Of a DNA stretch of 25,975 nucleotides, positions 11,368 to 21,400 are shown one piece after another. A program made the translations under genes and the position numbers. Source of the stretch: Pleurotus djamor. Its lineage: Eukaryota > Basidiomycota > Agaricomycetes > Agaricales > Pleurotaceae. Location of the stretch: NCBI GenBank assembly GCA_029747585.1, contig JAPEVF010000652.1:1-25975 (forward strand), written 5' to 3'. The notes beneath the pieces are model-generated. The model saw nothing but the letters and a program-made list of their open reading frames with translations. It had not been told where the DNA came from and made no database searches. Every line of letters begins with the position of its first letter. Positions within the stretch are counted from its first letter, which is position 1.

Positions 11368-12140
11368 AGATTGGCTGGAGACGCCGGACGAGCGCTGGGG
11401 GACGTTTGTAGAGTCTCTACAAAAGGTATGTAAGTGGTTTTGAAGCTGTTGGGGTGTTTCTTGCTCACGAAACTTTGATTTCTTGTTTTTCCTCCGTCCT
11501 TGTGCAGATGCTTGATTTGGTTGTTTGAACGTTATCCGTTCGGCTCCAGCAATGCGAGGCCTTGAAGGTATGTGATATGTCCATCTTCTCGCGTGTTTGC
11601 GAGAGGCTAACATGAAGGTTTTAGTGGATCAGAGTCGGCCACTCCAGTAATCACTCGGACACTCAAAATATCAAAGGAAACCGGTTTATTGCGAGTATAT
11701 AAGACACAAGTGAGTACTTATCAGTAGCCGAAGGGTCTCCCCTTGTCCGAATAAGCAATCTAATGCCTGTCCTCCCTTCCAGCCTATCTCTCATGATATC
11801 TCTTCCACCTCGCAACGCCCTCGTCTAGCAACTATACCCACTTGGAGCTACATGTCCAAGGTGTCCGTGACCAAGTTCGCGAGAGGCTGGGGTGAGTAAC
11901 GGCCGAGTCATCCATGAATCGCCTCCGAACAGTAAATTTTTGAAATCTTTGATTTTTCTGATTTTCTTGATGGCGGCGAGTTTCGGTGGGTTATTGGATT
12001 TAGGGTTATAAGGAGCTTTTGGGACCCCATATTTCCTCTCTAGGGACGAAACAAACCCTAGGACCTAGGGTTTAACTTCCTGAGCAGACAGTCAAAGCAC
12101 CTGTCTGGACCCCTTTATTTTGGTCTGGGCTCAGTAGAAA
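11368..12140 (+). other. Splice-signal-rich stretch, no supported gene
   Basis: Several good plus-strand splice signals occur in order: donor GTATGTAAGT (about 11425), acceptor CTTGTGCAG (11507), donor GTATGTGATA (about 11570), acceptor GTTTTAG (11625), donor GTGAGTAC (about 11710) and acceptor CCCTTCCAG (11782). However, the fragments between them hit stops within a few codons in every joining I tried. This could be a broken gene or a non-coding transcript entering the palindrome array from the left. Confidence 0.25.
12053..12073. repeat. 10-bp-arm palindrome at the array's left border
   Basis: The arms AAACCCTAGG (12053-12062) and CCTAGGGTTT (12064-12073) flank a single central A. Like the 19-mers that start 95 bp later, it is a near-uninterrupted palindrome with a one-base centre, but its sequence is unrelated. 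Confidence 0.8.
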
Positions 12141-12503
12141 GGAGTCCCAAGTTGCCTGGTCTTGAACTGGGTCACTAAGAGTCCCATCTGAAGGTTGGAG
12201 AGGTGAAGACTGTGTTGGGACTCTAAGAGTCCCAGATGAACATAGCCAGTAAGACAGTCCCCAATATGACAGGCAAGGAGGTAGTGAGAGAGATTTTAAG
12301 TGAATGCAACATACTCCCAGAGATGTATATGGGACTCTTAGAGTCCCAACTGATGCTGCAGACAGATGTTGACCAACATAGATGCTAAGGGAGCAGGTAG
12401 TACAACATATCCTTGGGACTCTTAGAGTCCCAGCAACTGCTCCAGGCAAACTAGACAGAGGACCAGGTGCAACCCACAGGTATGTATCCAGGCATTGAAC
12501 ATC

Positions 12504-14116
12504 TGGGACTCTTGGGATCCCATACCTACCCCAGCAGAGGGAGAGCTAGCCTGGGACCCTTGGCTACTCAAGTGGAGGGGAAGCTAGGTTGGGACTCTTG
12601 GAGTTCCATAGGATGTCTGAGAGAGATGGTCAGATATCCCAGCCCTTGGGAGAGGAAGCCATGAAATGTAGCTGGGACTCTAAGAGTCCCAACTCTGCTC
12701 CAGCTCAGCTCCTTCACAATCTATCCAGACCAAGGTACATACTACTCATCTGGGACTCTAAGAGTCCCAAGAGCTGCTGCAGGTACACAGATGAGTAGTA
12801 GAGACTGAAGCATGTGGGATTCTTGGAGTCCCAAACCATTCCAAGTAGGACTGGAGTAGATGACTCTGGGACTCTTAGAGTCCCTGCCACTGTTCTAGGT
12901 ATGATGGACAGGGGAGCAGGAAGCAGAGAATGCATCTGGGACTCTTAGAGTCCCAACAGCTAGTCCAGGTATACTGGACAGTGGATTGAGTATCATCCTC
13001 AGATGGGTACCCAACTCCTTCCAAGTAAGACTGGAGTAGATGAGTCTGGGGCTCTTAGAGTCCCAGCTCTGCTCCAGCTCAGAACTCCACAATGTATTAA
13101 GACCAAGGTACATACTACTCATCTAGGACTCTTAGAGTCCCAACAGCTCCTCCAGGTCTAATGGTTCCCATAGCTGAGTAGTAGAGACTGGAGTATCTGG
13201 GATTCTTAAGGTCCCAAACCATTCCAAGTAAGACTGGGGCAGATGAGTCTGGGACTCTTAGAGTCCCAAGACATGCTCCAGGTATAGTGGTTTCCATTCA
13301 TGGGGAGTAAGGACAGGGGCAGGTGAGTCTGGGACTCTTAGAGTCCCTGCCACTGTTCTAGGTATACTGGACTGGGGAGCAGGAAGCAGGGAGTACATCT
13401 GGGACTCTTAGAGTCCCAAACCATTCCAAGTAAGACTGGAGTAGACGACTCTGGGGCTCTTAGAGTCCCAGCTCTGCTCCAGGTCTGCTCCTCCGCAATG
13501 TATCTCTACCCATACGCGGCAATGGAACTCTTAGAGTCCCAACTCCTTCCAAGTGAGACTGGAGCAGGTAAGTCTGGGACTCTTAGAGTCCCATTCCTGC
13601 TCTAATCATAGTAGCTCTCAGAGATGAGTAGTAGGGACTCTTGGGATCCCAAGCTTACTCCAGCATGGATGGGACTCCAAGAGTATCATGAGATGGCTGG
13701 AGCAGTGTCTGGGACTCTTAGAGTCCCTACACTAGCAGCATCATCCACTCCAGTGTACTATGTGGGACTCTTGGAGTCCTTCTTCACCAATGGGTAGCAG
13801 TAACATCTGGCTCGGACTCAAAGAGTCCCAACTCCTTTCAAGCAAGGCAGGAAGGATAGACTGAAGCACATGTGTCTAGGACTCTTAGAATCCCATGTCT
13901 CCTTTTGCTCTGTCTGGAGCAGAGGTGGGACACTAAGAGTCCCACTGAGATTGTTCTACATTCCTCCAGAATCTTTCATCTGCTCCCCATAGCAGTAGCA
14001 GCAGCTGTAGGTGGGACTCTAAGAGTCCCAGATTCTAGTACACACCTTCTTTCCCAATGTAACTCATAGACTCTCAGCCATCCAGCTAGAGGTGGTGTGG
14101 GGCGCTTAGAGTCCCA
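12504..14116 (+). repeat. Forward-oriented block of the palindrome array
   Basis: Most palindromes here have a central T, and spacers run in the direction CCATTCCAAGTAAGACTGGA. A 33-nt spacer of this type gives a 52-bp step (12815 to 12867, 13198 to 13250, 13400 to 13452). A 51-nt spacer containing GGTATACTGGACTGGGGAGC gives a 70-bp step (13330 to 13400). Copies become more divergent after about 13600. Confidence 0.8.
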
Positions 14117-14593
14117 TACCTGTCCAGCATCCACCCAAGTGTAGAACATGGTCAGGGAGGTGCTTTCATAGAATGGAAATCCTTCATGACTCTCTTGCCT
14201 TCCAGGGTTTGCAGTAGGAAATGGCAGATGGGACTCTTTGGGTTGTTAACAGAATACCATACTAGCAGTAATACCAACTGAGAGTTTCAGAGTCTTTCCA
14301 TGAAGAATGAAGTCAGGAACTTTGAATCAAATGAACAAGATCTTGGTAATCTTTCTTGGTGAAAAGTATTTATCCTACTTTAATTTATTTTTCCCCTCCT
14401 CTTGGCCATTTTCACCTTCATTCCTCTTTTTAATAAAGGACTTGAAGGTTGTCATATTAGAATCAGAAACATACTTTGGGATATAATAAAGAGTATAAAG
14501 TTGAGAATGATTCAAAGGATAATTACAATGAACCTCAGATGGAATATAGAATTCAAAATAAGTTTACTTTTTATTGGTATACTGCATCAGATG
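14117..14593. other. AT-rich interruption of the array
   Basis: About 480 bp contains no recognisable palindrome, apart from a decayed GGGACTCTTTGGG near 14230. It turns AT-rich from about 14320. I see no target-site duplication, terminal repeat or domain. It may be inserted or older DNA. Confidence 0.5.
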
Positions 14594-15610
14594 TGGGACA
14601 CTAAGAATCCCAATACCATCTTACTTTTACTGGTACCTAGGGCTGTAAGAGGAAATGAACACCAGCTATATGACAAGCTCTGCAAGATACCTGGGACTCC
14701 AAGGGTCCCAGACTTACCTGGTCTGGTTTACTCCTCCAGTCTTGCCTGGGAGGAGTTGGGACTCCAAGAGTCCCAGCTGGTGCTACTACTATCCAAGTGT
14801 CTCCCTCCTGTGTATCTGATGTAGGGACTCTTGGAGTCCCATCCATGCTGAAGTGAGTTTGGGATCCCAAGAGTCCCAGATGCTCCAGTCTTTACCACTC
14901 ATCTCCCTGGAAAAGCTATTGGGACCCTAAGAGTCCTGTATGTATCCTTTGCTTCCTGCTTCCATAGCATATGCCTTGGTCTATTCTGTATGGTGACTCA
15001 CTGTCTGTAGCAGTCATGGGACTCTAAGAGTCCCAGACTCACCTGCTCCAGTCTTACTTGGAATGGTTTGGAACTTCAAGAATCCCAAATGTTCAAGCCC
15101 CAATACTCATCTGTGGGAAGCACTATACCTGGAGGAGCTGTTGGGACTACTCGAGTCCCAGATGTACTCCCTGCTTCCTACCCCCTTGTCCAGTCTACCT
15201 GGCAGGGACTCTAAGAGTCCCAGACTCACCTGCTCCTGTCCTTACTCTTCATGAATAGAAACCACTATACCTGGAGTAGCTCTTTGGGACTCTAAGAGTC
15301 CCAGATGTACCTGCTGCCCCCCTGCTCCCCAGTCCAGTATACCTAGAACAGTGGCTGGGACTCTAAGAGTCCCAGACTCATCTGCTCCAGTCTGGCTTGG
15401 ATATAGTTGGGAGTCCCATCTTCACTGGAGTAGGGTTGGGATCCCAAGAGTCCCAGATGCTTCAGTCTCTACCTCTCCTCTGTGGGAACTACCTGGAGAA
15501 GCTGTTGGGACTCTAAGAGTCCCAAGGCATCTAGATGAATGGAGTTGAAGATGGCCTCAAGGGGTCCTTATATGATAGAAGAGATCTTGGAACTCTCAGA
15601 GTTCTACCCT
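14594..15610 (-). repeat. Inverted block of the palindrome array
   Basis: The spacers are reverse complements of those in the flanking blocks. For example, CTGCTCCAGTCTTACTTGGA (from 15043), followed by ATGGTTTGG, mirrors CCAAACCATTCC-AAGTAAGACTGGAG of the forward blocks. Central bases are mostly A. The same steps occur: 52 bp (15017 to 15069), 73 bp (15069 to 15142), 81 bp (15204 to 15285) and 71 bp (15285 to 15356). Confidence 0.8.
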
Positions 15611-16527
15611 CAGCAGAATCAAGTCACAGTCCCAACTGTATCTGTATGAGCTGGAAAGATGACAGGGACTCTTAGAGTCCTGTACCTTCCGTACTGAAAT
15701 ATGACAGCTGCCTTGATGGTGGTTTCATCTCCTTCTGTTCTTCCTGCCCTTATTCTGGGACTCTTAGAGTCCCAACTGCTATTACGACAGCTGCTGCTAT
15801 GATGATGCTGTCCCGCTTTATGTTGGAGCCTTGCACATGGGACTCTTAGAGTCCCAGATACTCTACCGGCTGGAATAATCATGAGAGGTGTTCCAGTGCA
15901 GGTGGATACCAGTGGGACTCTAAGAGTCCCATTCATGCTTCAAGACTCCAGCCATAGCCATTGGAAGATATACCAGACTAACTGAATCTTTTGGGAATCT
16001 AAGAGACCCACTTGCTGTTTGGGTTCTGCTGTGCTACCAGTACGTACTACTGGTATTATGTTGGAGCCTATGAAAGTAGCCTTGTTGCTACGATCATTTC
16101 CGTCAAAATTGTAATCCTTACAGCTGTCAAATCTAATCCATAAACTGGCCAGCCTTTATACACCACTGCATATACACAGTTCTGGATGGATGACTTGCTA
16201 GTATAAAGAAGACTGGGACAGTGCATATGGACTCAAGGATTCCCATGTCTTCTACATTTCTGAAGTCCACTGCAGTCCAACATGGGTCCATCTGGAAAGG
16301 ATTCATACCTGGGACTCTTGGTGTCCCAACCAACCCAGCCTTAGTGGGTCTGGCTAGCCTCGTGGACACCACTCTACACAGTCCTAGGTAGAATATGAAG
16401 CTTCTAGAGTCCCAGTCCATGCTTCCACTGGTCGCAAGGAGATGAAACACGTTGAGCGCTGGGGGACATTTGAGTCTCAGCAGTTAGCAGCTGAGAATGC
16501 CACTGCCCAGCCTCAATATAAACACCT

Positions 16528-17733
16528 AGCCTGGGACCCATGGCTACTCAAGTGTAGGGGAAGCTAAGAGTCCCATAGGGAGATTGGGTTGATTCAAGCA
16601 GGACTCTAAGGATCCCAGCACATGGGAGAGGAAGCCATGAAGTGTAGCTGGGACTCTTAGGGTCCCAACTCTGCTCCAGCTCAGCTCCTCCACAATCTAC
16701 CCAGACCAAGGAACATACTAGTGGAGCAGGAAGAAGGGAATACATCTGGGACTCTAAGAGTCCCAACAGCTCCTCCAGCTGTAATGGTTCCCACAAATGA
16801 GTAGTAGAGACTGGAGCATCTGGGATTCATGGAGTCCCAAAGCATTTCAAATAGGACTGGAGTAGATGTGTCTGGGACTCTTAGAGTCCCTGCAACTGTT
16901 CAAGTATACTGGACTGGGGAGCAGGGGGAAGCAGGTACATCTGAGACTCTTAGAGTCCCAAACCATTCCAAGTAAGACTGGAGTAGATGACTCAGGGACT
17001 CTTAGAGTCCCAACAGCTTGTCCAGTATACTTGAACAGTTGCAGGGACTCTAAGAGTCCCAACAGCTCCTCCAGGTATAGTGCTTCCCACAGATGAGTGG
17101 TCAGGACTGGAACATCTGGGATTCTTGGAGTCCCAAGTCATTCCAAGTAAGGCTGGAGCAGGTCAGTCTGGGACTCTTAGAGTCCCAACAACTGCTCCAG
17201 GTATACTGGACAGTGAACTGAGTATCATCCTCAGATGGGTATCAGAATTCTTCTAAGTAAGACTGGAGTAGATGAGTCTGGGGCTCTTAGAGTCCCAGCT
17301 CTGCTCCAGGTCAGCCCCTTCACAATGTGTCCAGACCCAGGTACATACTACTCGTCTGGGACTCTTAGAGTCCCAACAGCACCTCCAGCTAAAACGGTCC
17401 CCACAAATGAGTAGTAGAGACTGGAGTATCTGGGATTCTTGGGATCCCAAACCATTCCAAGTAAGATTGGGGCAGATGAGTCTGGGACTCTTAGAGTCCC
17501 TGCTGTTGTTGTAGGTACACTGGACTGGGGAGTAGGGGGCAGCAGGTACATCTGGGACTCTTAGAGTCCCAAACCATTCCAAGTAAGACTGGAGTAGATG
17601 ACTCAGGGACTCTAGGAGTCCCAACAGCTACTCCAGGTATACTGGACAGTGGACTGAGTGTCATCCTCAGATGAATACCCAACTCCTTCCTAGTAAGACT
17701 GGAGTAGATGAGTCTGAGGCTCTTAGAGTCCCG
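16528..17733 (+). repeat. Second forward block, duplicated from the first
   Basis: The palindromes at 17279, 17357, 17431 and 17483 match 13047, 13124, 13198 and 13250 at a constant offset of 4232-4233 bp with similar spacers. The segment 16528-16730 matches 12550-12750 at an offset of about 3976 bp, including GGGAGAGGAAGCCATGAA before the palindrome. The block ends abruptly at 17733 next to unrelated DNA. Confidence 0.8.
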
Positions 17734-17735
17734 AG

Positions 17736-18460
17736 TCCCTCCAGGTCAGCCACAACTGCCTCGACCGCAACCAGCGAGTACAAGAACTATCCCAGCACCT
17801 TTGTCGAGGACAGATATGTTACCTGCGTTGTCATCGTTTACTCTTCATTCCAAGTGGTTCAAGCGGCAGCCTTAGCCGATTGGCAATAGCAAACCCCACC
17901 GAACCTGCTCATTATTCATTGTCATTGTCATGTTGACGTTCTCATGTTCATCCTCCTTTGCCATCGAGTATCCCTACCCTCACTGACAACTCTACCATCT
18001 CCTCCTGTGTTCAGACTCCGTCAAATTCAAGGAGTGATGTGTCATGTCCTCAGCGACCTCGACCTGGTGGGTTGTCGGCGCTTCCCGGTCCTCAGAGATC
18101 CTGATCCTGAGTCAAGGATACCGCAGCGAATGTGTACCTGAGCAGTGTACAGCGATGTGAATGTGCGTTTGAGTAATGTACAGTGAAGCAAAATGATCCA
18201 CAAGGAGAAGTTAACACCTGCACAATTATGTTTGAGTCAAGTTGTCTACAGTGCGGTAAAAGAGAGTTTTGGTTGTGTGCGGTGAAGCAAACTCAAAAGA
18301 GCAGTCAAAACCTGCAAATTCATTGATGTATCACAGGAGTCCCTTATAAACCATTCACCACCATGCGCGTAAATCAAAGTAGATTGTCTTTGAAAGTCGA
18401 GTTCAAGTACGAAAAATAGCCATAATATTCTATATACATAAGGACAACTAGAAAACTAAA
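17736..18460. other. Intergenic, with a weak roughly 95-bp duplication
   Basis: I see no gene. Two loosely similar stretches, about 18165-18260 and 18262-18350, share motifs such as GTGAAGCAAA and AACCTGCA or AACACCTGCA. The 3' end of the minus-strand gene (stop 18461-18463) should lie in the right part of this stretch, and 18418-18455 is AT-rich enough for a poly(A) region. Confidence 0.4.
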
Positions 18461-21400
18461 CTAACGGTAGCGCGATGCACCCGGTGCCTGCGGAGGCTTA
18501 CGAGCTGGAGGTAGTGCTCGTCCAATATGTCCACTATGTGCTGAAATATCAAAGCTGGCCTCATCTTCATCATCTTGGGCTGTGACACCCATGGCAAGCG
18601 AACGTCGGCTCAGCGAGGGATGAATCGGATAGTGTTGATCATGGACTTCTGTGTTGATCTCGGGCTCAGGGGGCGAAAGTGAGCGTCGTGATGTCGAAGC
18701 TTGGTGAGTGGCTCCTGACACAGTGCGAACGGTCTTCACCTTGCTGGACTTGGTTGGCTGCGGCACGGGTACATTCTCCTCAGGACGGACAGTAGCATTG
18801 GAGCGCCGAGGCACCTTTACCGCCACCTCCGCGTGAACTGTGTGAGATCGAGCCAATGATGGTTTTGCTGCGGGTGGGCGGTGGCGAGGAGGAGGAGGGG
18901 CCGGAATATCAGAGCTATCCGAGTCTTGATCACGGCGAGTAGCGGTTGTTGAAGGTACGTTCGGTTCGCTGTCATCGAAATCCTCAATTTCATCATGCAT
19001 GAGAACATCGGGCGCAGAATCATGGTACGCGTCCTCCCCTTCATTGTCGCTATCGGGGGGCGGACTTGATGGTTTTTCGAACTGTGACAATGCTCCACCA
19101 TGTTCCCTACGTTGCAAACTTGGTCTGTCTTCATCGTACTCCTCCGCGACAGCACGTACGTCACGAAGAGACTGCTTTGACGATACTGAACCACAGTTAG
19201 CGTTACGTAGATCGTTGCAAAGATTGAACACTTACCAGCAGGGACTTTGCTCTTCCCATGACTCGTCTTTGATGACCGCGGTGCCGGCTCGTCACTTTCA
19301 TATACATCGTCATCGTTGTCCGGAGCAGCTTGCTGGCCGTGAGCTAGCGCAATCAAATCAGTTTCCAGTCAAGGTGATAGAGGTAAGGCAGTACTGACAC
19401 ATGTATGCCGCTGGCTTCGACGGAGGCGGTGCGTCTTCACCGGTTTCGTAGACGTCGTCGTCTTCATTACGCTGGGTGCGAGCTGGCAAGTTCCCATCAA
19501 CTCGTTGATCATAAAGAGAGGTAGAAGTAGCAGGGACGTACACGTGTATGCCTTTGCCTTTCCGTGACTCGGATTTGACGAACGCGGTACCTCCTCGTCA
19601 CTTTCATAAATATCGTCATCGTCGTCACGAGAAGCTTGCTGGCGGTGAGCTAGTACAATCCACTGAGTTTCCGTTTGAGGTAGTTGAGTGATAAAGCAGT
19701 ACTTACGCATGTATGACTGTTTCTTTGACTCAGGCGGTGCGTCTTCGCCGGTTTCGTAGACGTCATCGTCTTCATCACGCTGGGTGTGAGCTGGGAAAGT
19801 CCCATCAGCTCGTTGATGAAAATTAGAGGTAGAAGAAGAAGAAAGGACGTACATGTGTATGCCTTTGCCTTTCCGTGACTCGTCTTTGATGAACGCGGTA
19901 CGTCCTCGTTGCTTTCATACACATCGTCATCGTCGTCACGAGAAGCTTGCTGGCGGGGAGCTAGTACAATCGAATGAGTTTCCGTTCGAGGTAGTTGAGT
20001 GATAAAGCAGTACTTACGCATGTATGACTGTTTCTTTGACTCAGGCGGTGCGTCTTTGCCGGTTTCGTAGATGTCATCGTCTTCACCATGCTGGGTGTGA
20101 GCTGGCAAAGTCCTATCAGCTTGTCGATCAAAACTAGAGGTAGACGAAGGGACGTACAAGCGTACGGCTTGTCCTTGGTCCGACTTGTCCTTGGTTGAGC
20201 TCGTGAAGGCTCCCCCGTTTCGTATACATCGTCATCATCATCTTCCGCAGCATCTGTACGTCGGCGATCAGCTATTGTTGAGCAGTCAGTTGTCATCGAA
20301 AGGTTGAGTAGTGATCAATGGGACTTACTGGTGTGAGTCTGGGGTTTTTCCAACCGTTCCATTTCCTTCGGAACTAGTTTGTTGCCGGTGCTTCTCTTAG
20401 CAGCGTCACGAGGGTGATCCGCTGATGCTATTAACGGCTACGGATGAGTTGCGCGTGGAAGAGAGAGCGNAAAAAAGGACGTACGCGCATGCAAGGGAGC
20501 TCTGTGAGATGGCTGGACTTGACGCTGAGTAGGTACCTCCCTCGTGGCGCTCTGTGTTTTCATGTGGACTGCCGGGGTGGAACGAGACTCTCCGGAGGGA
20601 ACTTCCAAGCATTGACAATAAGCGAAGGGCAGAGTTGGATGGACCAAGAACTTACGTGAATCGCGTTGACTCTTCTTCGTCTTCTTCAAGGATTTTGGTA
20701 GAGGTGGTGCTGGAACATTGTCATCCGGTTCGTCCGCGCCCGCAGCAGGAGGGGGCTGCTTGGATGAGGCTGCGACACACTGCGCATGAGTCATCTACGG
20801 AGCTGATTGAACTCGCGAGTACTTACATCCGTGTGTTTCACGTTCTCTGTGAGATGGCTTTGTCTTCGACTGAAGCTTGGGTCGTGCCAATGGTGGTCCT
20901 TCCCTGGCAGCCTCAACACCACCTGAGGACTTCTGGGGAGCCGCAGCCTGTGAACGATGTCGTTGGGATTCCGTTTGAGTAATTTTCGGTTGTTCGACGC
21001 GAGTCCCCCTACTTGACTTATCAACAACTTGAGGGTTGAGGAAACGCCTGTCTTCCGCATGGATATTCTCATCCTGACTCTCTTGACGTTGATGACTCCC
21101 TGAAGCCTTTGGTTTCCGTTCAGGAGGAGGAAGCTCGGGCCTTGGACGATTCGGTGCTAGAGCTACTTGCTTGTGGGGGCCTGACGAATCAGTACGCGGT
21201 TGACGTTTCTTCGCGGTGTGTTTAGGAGGAGGAGGAGGAGGAGGAGGAGGAGAATCGGAAGACGAAGACGAAGACGAGGCTTCGACGGCGTTAAGCTCCG
21301 CAGTGAAGTCCTCTCCTGAAGAATCTCTGGGAGCGTGCTGTGGTTTTGGTTTCTGTACGTTCCGTGCCGGTTCTGAGTTCGTTGCGGTTATTTTGCTTTG

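Larger units (their letters stand above)
12168..17733. repeat. Cluster of about 67 copies of a 19-bp palindrome in repeated spacers
   Basis: The consensus is TGGGACTCTTAGAGTCCCA: arms TGGGACTCT and AGAGTCCCA around one central T or A. I count about 67 copies by eye, about 20 of them exact. Copies start at 12168, 12216, 12330, 12414, 12504, 12590, 12673, 12751, 12815, 12867, 12937, 13047, 13124, 13198, 13250, 13330, 13400, 13452, 13523, 13574, 13633, 13670, 13710, 13763, 13812, 13877, 13926, 14012, 14098, 14594, 14692, 14757, 14823, 14860, 14920, 15017, 15069, 15142, 15204, 15285, 15356, 15447, 15506, 15588, 15664, 15756, 15838, 15913, 15992, 16227, 16310, 16649, 16747, 16821, 16873, 16942, 16994, 17043, 17117, 17169, 17279, 17357, 17431, 17483, 17553, 17605 and 17715. 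Half-copies lie between some of them. Spacers are themselves repeated. Copies are absent from the flanks, so this is a bounded block. No transposase frame or terminal repeat is seen. The function is unknown. Confidence 0.93.

Noticed and set aside
12053..12073. Telomere-like sequence (CCCTA and TAGGG)
   Set aside because: It is a single palindrome with AAACCCTAGG arms, not tandem TTAGGG units, and it lies in the interior of the window.
12072..12449. Minus-strand ORF and similar ORFs rich in GTLRVP and WDSKSP
   Set aside because: These are by-products of the palindrome, which is open in several frames. There is no stable frame across spacers, no splice pattern and no domain.
12168..17733. CRISPR array
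   Set aside because: The geometry (short partly palindromic repeats with spacers) is superficially similar, but spacers are shared and vary from about 18 to over 300 bp, the repeat is fully palindromic and variable, the host is a eukaryote, and no cas-like gene is present.
20438..20794. Minus-strand ORF reading through 20470
   Set aside because: It runs through two introns and the ambiguous base. The spliced model with exons 20656-20769 and 20485-20601 keeps phase and fits neighbouring exons.
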